Position numbers and translations under genes: made by a program. Shown piece after piece: positions 13,232-21,851 of a stretch of DNA of 21,905 nucleotides. This DNA is from an uncultured Lachnospiraceae bacterium. Its GTDB lineage: Bacteria > Bacillota > Clostridia > Lachnospirales > Lachnospiraceae. The notes below the pieces were generated by a model. The model was given only the letters and a program-made list of their open reading frames with translations, did no database searches and was not told the DNA's origin. Position 1 is the stretch's first letter. Every line of letters begins with the position of its first letter. The DNA is taken from assembly GCA_910586125.1 (NCBI GenBank), contig CAJUHP010000036.1:1-21905 (forward strand). Direction: 5' to 3'.

Positions 13232-15234
13232 AAAAACAATTTAATGAAGCACAGCGTCAGGCCATCGCCCACTTCACCGGGCCGTGCCTGACCCTGGCCG
13301 GTCCGGGCTCCGGCAAGACGACAGTGATCGTGGAGAGAATCTGCCGTCTGTTAGGCCGGGGCGTGCCGGCCGGGAACATTCTCGTGCTGACCTTTACCCG
13401 CGCCGCTGCCGTAGAAATGCGGGAGCGGTTTTTAAAACGAATACAGGAGGAGAATTCTCTGGCCGGCAGCGCGGGGCAGGTGCTGTTTGGGACCTTTCAT
13501 TCGGCTTTCTTTCAGATTCTGCGCTACAGCGGCGGCTACGATGGCGGCTGTGTTCTGCGTGGCGGGGAAAAAACCATGATTCTGGAGGAGGTGTCCCGCG
13601 GCGCGGGCGTTTTCCATGACCGGGAGGGCTGGTATCAGGAGGTTTTAAAAGAGATCAGCGATGTGAAGGGCAACGTTTTAAAACCGGAGGATTACCGGCC
13701 GCTTAGCTGTACGCCCCAGGAATTTATCGTGCTGTATCGGGGGTATGAAGCGATACTGCAAAAACGGCGCAAACTGGATTTTGATGATATGCTGCTTCGC
13801 TGCCTGCAGCTTTTTACCGAGAGGCCGGATATTCTGGAAATCTGGCAGGATCGCTGCCGGTTTATTCTGATTGACGAGTACCAGGACAGCAGCCAGATTC
13901 AATGCCGTCTGGCACAGCTTTTGGCGGCGCCCCAGAACAACCTGATGGTGGTGGGAGACGATGATCAGTCGATCTACGGCTTTCGCGGCGCCGCTCCGGA
14001 GCGGATGCGGGATTTTCTGGCGGCGTACCCGGATGCCGCGCAGTATCTGCTGAATATCAATTACCGCTGTCACGGGGATATTGTGCAGGCCGCAGGGCGG
14101 CTGATCGGAGAGAATAAAAACCGGCTGCCGAAGGAAATCCGGGCGCAGGCGGGGGGCGGCTCTCATCTGCCTGTTGTCATAGAGCAGGAGGAACCGCCTA
14201 TATGTCAGGAAGAAAAGAAGAGAGGATTCTTTGGCGGATGGCGAAAGGGCACGCGGGAAGAATGGGAAACGGTCGTCCGGCCTGCGCCGTCACAGGCCGT
14301 CACCTGTCGGGAGTATTCGGTTCTTCGGGAGGAAAACGAAGCGGTGACGGCGGCGGTGAAGGCCTATCATGAGGCGGGAATACCCTATGAGGATATGGCT
14401 GTTTTGTACCGGACCAACCGCAATCCAGCGCAGCTTCTGCGCATGATGGAGACGCAGGGAATCCCGGTTTCGGCCAAGGGGGATGGGGGCAGTCTGTACA
14501 GCCACTGGATCTGCCTGGATTTTGACGCTTACTTAAGCGCGGCGGGCGGCGGTACGAAAAGGAGCGACTGGCTGCGGGTGATCAGCCATCCGGAGCGTTA
14601 TTTCAGCCGTGGCGCGCTGGGACAGGAGCCGGTGAGCCTTCAAAATTTGTTTGATTTTTATGAGGAGGACGACAGGCGGCTTTCAGTGCTCGATCATCTG
14701 TCCTATGATCTGGCGCTGCTTAGAAAATCGCCTCCCTATGCCGGGATCAGCCATCTGCGCCGCTATATGGGCTACGACGAATATTTGGAGGAGCTGGATC
14801 AGACCGGAGAAGGAAGGCTTTTTGAGCTGGCCGAACAGATTCAGGAGACAGCGGACGGGTGCCGAAATGCGAAAGAGTGGCTTGGGTATGTGCAGAAGAG
14901 GCGGCAGGAGGCCGAAAAGGGGAGGGTGAAAGAAGACACATCGGGACAGAAAAAAGCGGCCGGGCAGAGTGAGAGGGAGCCGGCCGGCGTCCGGTTTTTG
15001 ACGATGCACGGTTCCAAGGGGCTGGAATTTCCCATAGTCTTTCTGGTGGACGCCAACGAGGGGATCACACCGTATAAGCGGGCGGATTCCCCGGAAGGCA
15101 TTGAGGAGGAGCGCCGTCTGTTCTATGTGGCGATGACCAGGGCTAAAATGCGGCTGCATATCAGTTGGACCAAAGAGCGGTTTCACCGCCCTCAGAGTCC
15201 GTCGCGGTTTGTGCGGGAGGCCGGGCTGTCATAA
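13228..15234 (+). CDS. UvrD/Rep/PcrA-like superfamily 1 DNA helicase
   Basis: This 668-aa ATP-dependent 3'-5' DNA helicase starts MKKQFNEAQRQAIAHF. ATG 13228 is chosen over a longer upstream frame because residue 1 then falls where the Q-motif region begins. It shows Walker A GPGSGKTT (25-32), motif Ia FTRAAAVEM, motif II ILIDEYQDS, motif III GDDDQSIYGFRGA, motif IV INYRCHGD, motif V TMHGSKGLEFPIVFLVDANE and motif VI RRLFYVAMTRAK. It is shorter than PcrA (about 740) and lacks the usual long C-terminal extension, so it is best called UvrD-like rather than PcrA. Its role would be repair or recombination. No separate promoter was seen. Confidence 0.93.
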   Translation: MKKQFNEAQRQAIAHFTGPCLTLAGPGSGKTTVIVERICRLLGRGVPAGNILVLTFTRAAAVEMRERFLKRIQEENSLAGSAGQVLFGTFHSAFFQILRYSGGYDGGCVLRGGEKTMILEEVSRGAGVFHDREGWYQEVLKEISDVKGNVLKPEDYRPLSCTPQEFIVLYRGYEAILQKRRKLDFDDMLLRCLQLFTERPDILEIWQDRCRFILIDEYQDSSQIQCRLAQLLAAPQNNLMVVGDDDQSIYGFRGAAPERMRDFLAAYPDAAQYLLNINYRCHGDIVQAAGRLIGENKNRLPKEIRAQAGGGSHLPVVIEQEEPPICQEEKKRGFFGGWRKGTREEWETVVRPAPSQAVTCREYSVLREENEAVTAAVKAYHEAGIPYEDMAVLYRTNRNPAQLLRMMETQGIPVSAKGDGGSLYSHWICLDFDAYLSAAGGGTKRSDWLRVISHPERYFSRGALGQEPVSLQNLFDFYEEDDRRLSVLDHLSYDLALLRKSPPYAGISHLRRYMGYDEYLEELDQTGEGRLFELAEQIQETADGCRNAKEWLGYVQKRRQEAEKGRVKEDTSGQKKAAGQSEREPAGVRFLTMHGSKGLEFPIVFLVDANEGITPYKRADSPEGIEEERRLFYVAMTRAKMRLHISWTKERFHRPQSPSRFVREAGLS

Positions 15235-15301
15235 ACGGTATAAGCCGGAGACATGGCGGGCGTCTGCTGATGGGAGAGAGGGTCCGCTGTATGCAGAATG
15301 T

Positions 15302-15332
15302 AAAAAAGTGCTGTAGAATACAGCACTTTTTT
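15302..15332. terminator. Bidirectional terminator between convergent genes
   Basis: AGTGCTGTA (15307-15315), a GAA loop and TACAGCACT (15319-15327) are flanked by an A-run on the left and a T-run on the right, giving a 14-bp stem including A-T pairs. It can end the helicase operon and the convergent DUF1292 gene that stops at 15343. Confidence 0.88.
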
Positions 15333-15342
15333 TGCGAGACGG

Positions 15343-15678
15343 TTACAGGTCATCCTCCGATATCACATACTCCGGTTCTTCCATAAAAAGTTCAGCGAAA
15401 GCATCCATGACTTTCTTCAGCACAGCGTCGTCCTCGATATACCCCAGAATCGGTTCGCCGTCCTCTGCCTCGTCAAACTGATACAGATAGCAGCCTTCTT
15501 CCTCCTCGTCTTCCTCATAGCTCATGGGCAGCAGGGAGACATAGGTCTTTCCATCCACCTCCACAAAGTCCAGGACAAGACACTCTTCCTCGGTGCCGTC
15601 CTCAAAGGTCAGGGTAATCGTGTCATGATCTTCGTCGTTTTGCTCCTCTTCGGCTTTGGCCTTCTCATCGTATTCCAT
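15343..15678 (-). CDS. DUF1292 domain protein
   Basis: This 111-aa, very acidic cytosolic protein has the core TITLTFEDGTEEECLVLDFVEVDGKTYVSLLP, the family's characteristic strand order, followed by an Asp/Glu-rich loop and YLYQF. It resembles the small YrzB-like proteins often found near alanyl-tRNA synthetase genes in Firmicutes; here it stands alone. Function unknown. It has its own promoter, and the leader holds a short stem TGAGCA/TGCTCA (15701-15715). Confidence 0.85.
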   Translation of the reverse strand: MEYDEKAKAEEEQNDEDHDTITLTFEDGTEEECLVLDFVEVDGKTYVSLLPMSYEEDEEEEGCYLYQFDEAEDGEPILGYIEDDAVLKKVMDAFAELFMEEPEYVISEDDL

Positions 15679-15726
15679 TGGGAGTTACCTCATTCTTTCC
15701 TGAGCATTCTGCTCATGTCTAAAACT

Positions 15727-15755
15727 ACTGTAGCAGAAGAACGGCAAAATTGCAA
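15727..15755 (-). promoter_or_regulatory. Promoter of the DUF1292 gene
   Basis: Minus-strand TTGCAA (15755-15750) and TACAGT (15732-15727) are 17 nt apart, 48 nt upstream of ATG 15678. No terminator is visible between this promoter and the stop of the chemoreceptor gene at 15763, so some read-through is possible. Confidence 0.5.
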
Positions 15756-15762
15756 GAGAACT

Positions 15763-17349
15763 TTATAAATTATCGAAGACGATCGTCTCTTTTTCCAGTT
15801 CTTTGACGATTTCGTGATTGACGCCCATCTGCCGGGTGATTTCTTCCATATCGCCGGCGAGATTTCTGGTGTTGCCGGCAACGCCTGCGATACCGCCTGC
15901 GCTCTCATCCATCGCCTTTGTGATGGTGCCGATGGAATCGGCAACATTGGACATGGAATTTTTTAAGCGCTCGGTATGTTCATAAAACTGATCCATGGCC
16001 CGGCGGATATAGGCGGCATCTTCTTTGTATTGAGTGCCGGACTGTACAAAAGCCTGAAATTCTGTCAGTACATTTTGATTCATATAGTCGATCAGATGCT
16101 GCGCATTTTCTGAAAGATTATATACGGCGGCCGTCACGGTGCTGTTGATTGCCTGTATCCGGCCGGCCGTCTCCTGGCTGGAGGAAGCCAGATTGCGCAC
16201 CTCGCTGGCAATGACGGAAAACCCTTTTCCGGCGGTTCCGGCATTGGCCGCCTCCACGGAGGCGTTCAGAGCGATCAGCCTTGTTTTTTGCGAGATGGCG
16301 GAAATCTCACCAGTCAGAATTTTGATCTGGTCAACGCTCTTGCTTTTTTCGATGGCATCATTGAGAGAAAGCAGAATTTCCTGCGCTTTCTCCTTGGTGA
16401 CGGCGGCGCTGGTCTGGGCCGATTGCTGCATGGTATCGGCTCGCTCGTTCATATGGACGGTATAATCGGTGATGGCTTGGCACTCCGTAGCGATATTCTG
16501 GACGTCGAGCTTGACGCTTTCCGTATTGGTATTGATCTCGGAAACATTGCCGGCCACTCCCGAAACGGTTGCGGATAGTTCTTCGGCAAGGGAGGAAAGA
16601 CTGGCGGCGCTTCCTTTAGAAGTATACGTTTTCTTTAACACCTCGTCGGTCATATGATCGATTTCGCTGGAGCTTTGCTGGATGGTGTGAAGAATGTTCT
16701 GAATCGGCGTCACGACATAATTGGTGATAAGTTTCAGATCAGCAACCACCAGCAGGACACAGGCGAGTATGGCGCCGATACCGGCGGCCAGAGAGATCAT
16801 ATATACAAAAGACAGGTGTGATCTGGCATCATAAGTCTGCTGGCTGATGGAATGATTCAGGGCGTCGATATCTTTTTCCATAGCGTCTGCGCAGGAGGCT
16901 ACGTCGCCGTTGGCAAAGGCATAGGCGTCCTGCGTCTTGTGGCTGGCGCTGGCACATACCAGATGGACCAGCGCATGCTTAAAAGAATCATAGTTGGATA
17001 AAAGAGAATCGTAGGTCTTTTGATCGTCCTCTGTCACATGGATCGCGAAGGCGGAGAGCATATCATCCAGAAGCGCTTCTTTTTCTTTAATCTGGGAGAC
17101 GAGAACGATCATGGTATCATAATCGGTGGCGACAATGTGGCTCAAAGCCATCTTATGTATTTCCATGGCGGACTGGCAGATCTCTGCCAGCCGGCTCTGG
17201 CCGTCCATATAATTGTCGGAGATCTTGGCGGCGCTGGCATTTACATTATGAATGTTGATGATGGAAAGAATATTAGATAAAAGAGCCACAATGCCAAGAA
17301 GAACAATCGGCAGAATCAAGCGATGTTTTAATCGGATATTCTTTATCAT
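15763..17349 (-). CDS. Methyl-accepting chemotaxis protein
   Basis: This 528-aa transmembrane chemoreceptor has TM1 at about residues 11-31, an extracytoplasmic four-helix-bundle-like domain (about 32-182) and TM2 at about 183-207. A HAMP-like linker follows, then the signalling domain with the hairpin tip ISQKTRLIALNASVEAANAG, which binds CheW/CheA. There is no C-terminal CheR-tethering pentapeptide. Shine-Dalgarno AAGGAG lies 8 nt upstream of ATG 17349. It starts 37 nt after a solute-binding lipoprotein gene, so the two are probably one transcript. This suggests that the binding protein presents a ligand to this receptor; no other chemotaxis genes are in the window. Confidence 0.93.
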   Translation of the reverse strand: MIKNIRLKHRLILPIVLLGIVALLSNILSIINIHNVNASAAKISDNYMDGQSRLAEICQSAMEIHKMALSHIVATDYDTMIVLVSQIKEKEALLDDMLSAFAIHVTEDDQKTYDSLLSNYDSFKHALVHLVCASASHKTQDAYAFANGDVASCADAMEKDIDALNHSISQQTYDARSHLSFVYMISLAAGIGAILACVLLVVADLKLITNYVVTPIQNILHTIQQSSSEIDHMTDEVLKKTYTSKGSAASLSSLAEELSATVSGVAGNVSEINTNTESVKLDVQNIATECQAITDYTVHMNERADTMQQSAQTSAAVTKEKAQEILLSLNDAIEKSKSVDQIKILTGEISAISQKTRLIALNASVEAANAGTAGKGFSVIASEVRNLASSSQETAGRIQAINSTVTAAVYNLSENAQHLIDYMNQNVLTEFQAFVQSGTQYKEDAAYIRRAMDQFYEHTERLKNSMSNVADSIGTITKAMDESAGGIAGVAGNTRNLAGDMEEITRQMGVNHEIVKELEKETIVFDNL

Positions 17350-17386
17350 GAGGGGTACTCCTTTTTCACATGGTTGCTGTTTGAAA

Positions 17387-18628
17387 TTAGGGGGCGGTGA
17401 TCCCCTCGACCATCATATCAAGCAGTTCCTGAAGGCTCTTTCCCGAAGGGATCTTGGCCAGGATTTCTTCGGTAAAGGCGGTGACAGGTTCCCAAAAATT
17501 GCCGCCGATACGCTGCAGGCCGGAATATTTTGACTGGTTCAGCAGTGCGGTGATGGCGGGGGAATCCTGCACTTCCTTTGAGGCGGCCGCCCGGATATTG
17601 GACGGACCCTGCCCGCGCATCTGAAAGCGGAGTTTCTGATTTTCTTCGTTTGCAATCCATTCCGCCAGTTTTGCCGCCCACTCCGGATGTTCGGAATAGG
17701 AGTTGACGCCGATTAACTTGTAGCCGGAGAAAGAGGCCATCTGGATCGGCTGGCCGGCACACATATAAGAAGGAAGCATGGTAGCCCCGTAATAACTTCC
17801 CCAGGTATCCTCCACGGCGACGGCATTCCAGACGCCGTTGATCCCGGCGATAACCGTACCGTTTTTGACTGCCTCCAGAAATCCGGCATCGTCCGTGCTG
17901 ATAAATCCGGGATGGTTTGCCATATTCAGCATGGCCTGTGCGACATCGATTCCCTTGACTGCTCCGTCTGTACTGTTCCAGGTGCAGTAGTTGGTAATTC
18001 CGTCGTCATTGAGTCCGACAGTCAGTCCGGTATTGCCGAACAGAGCGTACACATACCAGCCGGAAGACCATTCCATGGAAATCTTTTTGCCGTTGTCGGC
18101 AGCGATCTGCAGCATCCGATCCCAGGACAGAATGTCCTCCTCAGAAAAATACTGCTTGTTATAATAAAGAAAATACCCATTGTCTGCCGTCAGCGGGAGC
18201 GCGTACAGCGTATTGTTTACGGACGCGGCGAGAACCGCTTCCGGCAGATTTGCGCTTATGATCGCTTCCGGATTTTTTACCGGTTCCAGAGCGCCGGAAG
18301 CCACCAGGGTGTTTAGCTGGTCGTCAGCAAAGGCAAATACATCCGCGCCGTTTTCGAGATCCGCCATCAGCGCATCCATGCACCGGCCCTCGCTTATGGG
18401 TTCAAATTGAATAAAAAAATTTGCCTGACCCTGATAGGCAGCCTGAAAGCTGTCAAAGATTTGATAAAGCAGTTCTTCGTCTTCCTGTGCGCCCCAGACG
18501 GTCAGAGTCACGGTATCCGAACCAGGAGACGATTCTTGTTGTGAAGCTGCCGGATTACTTCCCTGACATCCGGACAGCAAGACGGCCAGCAGAAGAGCCG
18601 GGAGCCATAGAGGGATGATTCTTTTCAT
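17387..18628 (-). CDS. Extracellular solute-binding lipoprotein (family 1, sugar-type)
   Basis: This 413-aa protein starts MKRIIPLWLPALLLAVLLSG, with lipobox LSGC just after, so it is lipid-anchored outside the membrane. GGAG 7 nt before ATG 18628 supports this start over an ATG four codons upstream. The mature part has the MalE-like order: a TLTVWGAQEDEELLYQIFDSF first lobe, DVFAFADDQLNTLVASGAL, and a later AAKLAEWIANEENQKLRFQ motif. Members bind sugars or oligosaccharides for ABC import, but no permease or ATPase gene is adjacent. The next gene is a chemoreceptor instead. Ligand unknown. Confidence 0.9.
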   Translation of the reverse strand: MKRIIPLWLPALLLAVLLSGCQGSNPAASQQESSPGSDTVTLTVWGAQEDEELLYQIFDSFQAAYQGQANFFIQFEPISEGRCMDALMADLENGADVFAFADDQLNTLVASGALEPVKNPEAIISANLPEAVLAASVNNTLYALPLTADNGYFLYYNKQYFSEEDILSWDRMLQIAADNGKKISMEWSSGWYVYALFGNTGLTVGLNDDGITNYCTWNSTDGAVKGIDVAQAMLNMANHPGFISTDDAGFLEAVKNGTVIAGINGVWNAVAVEDTWGSYYGATMLPSYMCAGQPIQMASFSGYKLIGVNSYSEHPEWAAKLAEWIANEENQKLRFQMRGQGPSNIRAAASKEVQDSPAITALLNQSKYSGLQRIGGNFWEPVTAFTEEILAKIPSGKSLQELLDMMVEGITAP

Positions 18629-18662
18629 GATATTCTCCATAAAATTACATTTTCCGTTCAAC

Positions 18663-18691
18663 ATAGTATCATTTTCCGGGGATTTTTTCAA
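18663..18691 (-). promoter_or_regulatory. Promoter of the binding protein-chemoreceptor operon
   Basis: Minus-strand TTGAAA (18691-18686) and TACTAT (18668-18663) are separated by 17 nt, about 35 nt upstream of ATG 18628. Confidence 0.65.
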
Positions 18692-18750
18692 TCGGGTTTT
18701 TCTGCATTTTCAAAGAAAATAGAGATAGCAGCCAGAATCGGAGGCGTCCA

Positions 18751-18779
18751 TTGACTTTCTGCAAAAATCCGGATAAACT
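18751..18779 (+). promoter_or_regulatory. Promoter of the yggS-type gene
   Basis: TTGACT (18751-18756) and TAAACT (18774-18779) have a 17-nt spacer, 67 nt upstream of ATG 18847. It is divergent from the promoter at 18663-18691 and likely also drives the S8 peptidase gene. Confidence 0.65.
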
Positions 18780-18846
18780 GGTTACAGAGAAGCTTGGCAG
18801 AGAGCGGAATGAGTAAAATCATAGAATCAGAAAGGGAAGGAAAAAT

Positions 18847-19554
18847 ATGATACAGGAAAATTACAGACAAATCGAAGCCCGCGTGGCGGCAGCCTGTGAG
18901 AAGGCAGGGCGCGCAAGGGAGGAAGTCACTCTGGTAGCGGTCAGCAAAACAAAGCCGGAGGAGCAGATCCGCGAGCTGATGGAGATCGGCGTACGCGATT
19001 TTGGGGAAAATAAGGTCCAGGATCTGTGCAAGAAGATGGAGGATATTCCGGGTGAGAATCGCTGGCATTTTATCGGCGGTCTGCAGCGAAACAAGGTGAA
19101 ATATCTGGTGGGCCGCCCCATATGTCTGATTCATTCGGTGGACTCCATAAAGCTGGCCCAGGAGATTCAAAAGGAGGCCGAAAAGAAGGGGGTAACGGTC
19201 CCGGTGCTTTTGGAGATCAACATTGGAGGAGAACAAAGCAAAGGGGGTGTGGCGCCAAAAGAGGCCGAAGCGCTTTTGCGGCAGGCGGCTGTTTTTAGCC
19301 GGCTGCGGATACAGGGTTTGATGACCGTTGCGCCGCCGGGAAAAGAGGAGGAGAACCGGGCATATTTTCGCGAGATGCGTTTGCTGAGGGACCGGCTCGC
19401 CGCTTTGGCGCTTCCGGGAGTGGATCTGCGGGAGCTTTCCATGGGCATGACCGATGACTTTGAGACGGCGATTGCGGAGGGGGCCACCATCGTGCGGGTG
19501 GGAACAGCGATATTCGGCAGCCGTTCCTACGGCGAACCGGAGTGGCGGCCGTAG
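18847..19554 (+). CDS. YggS/PLPBP-family pyridoxal phosphate homeostasis protein
   Basis: This 235-aa cytosolic, single-domain TIM-barrel protein binds PLP. Lys34 in LVAVSKTKP is the Schiff-base residue. Other family marks are FGENKVQDL, WHFIGGLQRNKVKYL, IHSVDS, LLEINIGGEQSKGG, GLMTVAP, and the phosphate-binding SMGMTDDFETAIAEGAT with RVGTAIFG. The family buffers PLP and affects amino acid pools without known catalysis. In Firmicutes it is often beside sepF/ylmG; here it is followed by an S8 peptidase. AAGGA lies 7 nt upstream of the start. Confidence 0.95.
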   Translation: MIQENYRQIEARVAAACEKAGRAREEVTLVAVSKTKPEEQIRELMEIGVRDFGENKVQDLCKKMEDIPGENRWHFIGGLQRNKVKYLVGRPICLIHSVDSIKLAQEIQKEAEKKGVTVPVLLEINIGGEQSKGGVAPKEAEALLRQAAVFSRLRIQGLMTVAPPGKEEENRAYFREMRLLRDRLAALALPGVDLRELSMGMTDDFETAIAEGATIVRVGTAIFGSRSYGEPEWRP

Positions 19555-19606
19555 GCGCCGCGGCATATACTGTTAAGCAAAGAGGCCGAGAGACGAAGAG
19601 GTTTTT

Positions 19607-21475
19607 ATGCGCAACAGTCAGAAACTGGAAAATCTGCTCAACCTGGCTCTGGATACCGGGGAAGAGGAGCGGGAGAAAAGTCAGATCCTAAATGTGGGTT
19701 ACAATGAAAATGACGGAAAATGGGAACTGATTGTCCGGTATCACGGCAGCGCCGACGCCATGCGCTCCATGCCGGGGACGCAGGTGGAAGCGCTCCTTGG
19801 GGGGTACGCCATCGTCTGGACGCCGCAGGAACAGATTGAAGCGCTGGCGGCCTTGGAGGAAGTGGAGTACATCGAGAAGCCGAAACAGCTTTTGTTTGAG
19901 GTAGAGACAGGAAAGTCCGTCTCTTGTATTGATTCCTTGCAGCGGGATCTGCCGCCGGCGTTCTTTCCGGAAGCAGCGGAACAAGGGGCGGCAAAAGGGA
20001 CTGCGGCTATGAGCGGCAATGCTAGGATGGATGCTGCGCAGAGAAACGGACTGGCATCAGGCGGGGAGGATAACGCGTTATCCGGACGCGGGGTGCTGGT
20101 GGGAATTCTGGATTCGGGAATTGATTACACGCTGCCGGACTTTCGCTGGGCGGACGGCAGCAGCCGGATTGTGGGGCTGTGGGATCAGACGCTCTCGCAG
20201 GCGTTTACAAAAGAACAGATTGACGAGGCTCTGGCAGCACCCAATCGGGAAGAGAGGGAACGTCTTGTGCCGAGCCGGGATCTGTCAGGGCATGGAACGG
20301 CGGTGGCAGGAATTGCGGCGGGAAGCGGCCAGGCGGCGGACAGTTCGGATGCCAGGAAAATCCCTCGTTACCGGGGGGTAGCTCCGGCCAGTGAGCTGCT
20401 GGTGGTGAAGCTGGGAACGCCTGGAGAGCGTTCTTTTCCCCGGACGACACAACTGATGCGGGGGTTGGATTATATCTTGCGGGAAGCGCTTGCGCGAAAC
20501 CGTCCGGTAGCTGTCAATATCAGCATCGGCAATAATTATGGCTCCCATGACGGCACATCCCTTTTGGAAACCTTTATTGATGAGGCGGCCGGTTTTTCGC
20601 CGAATTGTATTGTGATCGGAAGCGGCAATGAGGGAGCGGCGGCCGGACACAGCGCCGGGATTTTGGAAGCGCCAGCGGCGGGAGCAGACCGATCGCAGAT
20701 AGTAGAATTGTCGGTGGGAGTCTATGAGACGTCCCTCAGCATTCAACTGTGGAAATCTTATGCGGATTCGTTCGGTGTGGAACTGGCGGCGCCGGACGGT
20801 ACGCGGATCGGGCCGTTTCGTCTTGGACAGGGACCGCAGCGCTACCGGCTGGGCGGCGCGGAGGTGCTGGTTTATTATGGAGAGCCGAAGCCGTACAGCC
20901 GCAGCCAGGAAATTCTTCTGGATTTTCTGCCGCGGGGAACCTATCTGGACAGCGGTGTGTGGAAATTTCGCCTGATACCAGAGCGGATTGTGGATGGGCG
21001 GTATGATTTTTGGCTGCCGGGGGCGTCGGTATTGAATCGTGGAACACAGTTTCTTAAGCGAACCCCGGAGGTGACTCTCACAATTCCGTCCACGGCGGCC
21101 AGAGCGATCACGGTGGGAGCGTATGATGCGAGACGAGATACCTATGCGGATTTTTCCGGCCGGGGGTATCTTCGGAATTTAAATTTGGTAAAACCGGAAC
21201 TGGCAGCGCCGGGGGTGGATGTGACGGCTCCTGTTGTGGGAGGCGGATACAGGGCGCAGACAGGTACTTCCTTTGCCGCGCCATTTGTGACCGGAAGCGC
21301 GGCGCTTCTGATGGAATGGGGAATGGTGAGAGGAAAGGACCCGTATCTGTATGGGGAGAAGGTGAAGGCGTATTTGATCCGCGGGGCCAGGCAGCTTGGG
21401 GGAGGGGGGATGAGATTTCCGAATAATCAGGTGGGGTATGGGGCGCTGTGTGTGGAAAATACTCTGCCGGGGTAG
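19607..21475 (+). CDS. S8 family serine peptidase, Csp-like
   Basis: This 622-aa subtilisin-type peptidase has an intact triad: D169 in GILDSGIDYT, H229 in LSGHGTAVAGI and S555 in TGTSFAAPFV, with oxyanion Asn341 in GSGNEGA. Residues 1-110 resemble a prodomain. An Ala/Gly-rich linker lies at 120-158, and about 375-490 form an insert as in Clostridia Csp proteins (jelly-roll). No signal peptide is present, so it is cytosolic or packaged in spores. Csp proteins process spore cortex-lytic enzymes or sense germinants; many Clostridia carry further Csp-like paralogues of unknown role, and this may be one. It follows yggS by 52 nt, probably in the same transcript. It is the last core gene before the AT-rich right segment. 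Confidence 0.9.
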   Translation: MRNSQKLENLLNLALDTGEEEREKSQILNVGYNENDGKWELIVRYHGSADAMRSMPGTQVEALLGGYAIVWTPQEQIEALAALEEVEYIEKPKQLLFEVETGKSVSCIDSLQRDLPPAFFPEAAEQGAAKGTAAMSGNARMDAAQRNGLASGGEDNALSGRGVLVGILDSGIDYTLPDFRWADGSSRIVGLWDQTLSQAFTKEQIDEALAAPNREERERLVPSRDLSGHGTAVAGIAAGSGQAADSSDARKIPRYRGVAPASELLVVKLGTPGERSFPRTTQLMRGLDYILREALARNRPVAVNISIGNNYGSHDGTSLLETFIDEAAGFSPNCIVIGSGNEGAAAGHSAGILEAPAAGADRSQIVELSVGVYETSLSIQLWKSYADSFGVELAAPDGTRIGPFRLGQGPQRYRLGGAEVLVYYGEPKPYSRSQEILLDFLPRGTYLDSGVWKFRLIPERIVDGRYDFWLPGASVLNRGTQFLKRTPEVTLTIPSTAARAITVGAYDARRDTYADFSGRGYLRNLNLVKPELAAPGVDVTAPVVGGGYRAQTGTSFAAPFVTGSAALLMEWGMVRGKDPYLYGEKVKAYLIRGARQLGGGGMRFPNNQVGYGALCVENTLPG

Positions 21476-21626
21476 AATGGAGTGGATTTTTGAAATAATA
21501 TGTATGTTATTCCATAATGATTGGTGTCGAATAAAGTGTTGTTACGAACCAATTAAAATCTTGTTGAGTAAATTAGTTGGATTTGTTTAGATGATTGTCA
21601 TAGCTGATACCATTTAACTTTAAAAA
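21476..21626. other. AT-rich intergenic region, right junction
   Basis: Composition drops sharply to AT-rich right after the S8 stop. It contains AATAA...TTATT (about 21497-21514) and a weak hairpin CCAATTA...TAGTTGG (near 21550-21580), either of which could be a terminator; neither has a convincing U-tract. No gene is seen. The segment ends where the conserved block 21627-21718 begins. Confidence 0.5.
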
Positions 21627-21718
21627 TTAGTCCCAGTTTCGTTATTTGTACCCGCTAAAATCACATGTATAAAAATATATTTCCATCCAATTTTATACAT
21701 ATTGATATAGAAATGGCA
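21627..21718 (+). repeat. Conserved 92-bp upstream block, right inverted copy
   Basis: It matches the minus strand of 2819-2910 at 84 of 92 positions without gaps. It includes a perfect inverted repeat TGTATAAAA/TTTTATACA, which has one mismatch in the left copy. Beyond the block, further patches match (TTTAAGAGG, then an AT-rich tract and the promoter), so homology extends with indels to about 21804. The block faces a gene starting at 21852. Confidence 0.85.
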
Positions 21719-21775
21719 AAAAGATTTAAGAGGAACAGTATCAATAGCTAAGGAATATATAAAAGTATATTTTTA

Positions 21776-21804
21776 TTGATAATTCAGTAGAAAAGTGGTA
21801 AAAT
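21776..21804 (+). promoter_or_regulatory. Promoter of the right-edge accessory gene
   Basis: TTGATA (21776-21781) and TAAAAT (21799-21804) are separated by 17 nt and preceded at the -10 by GTGG. It is identical in hexamers and spacing to the left operon promoter at 2703-2731. Confidence 0.75.
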
Positions 21805-21851
21805 AGAAACAAATAAAATTGCTTGGGAGATCACATAAAGGAGACAGTAAC

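Noticed and set aside
18688..19566. Minus-strand ORF of 292 codons antisense to the yggS gene
   Set aside because: Shadow frame; the plus strand has all YggS motifs with promoter and Shine-Dalgarno.
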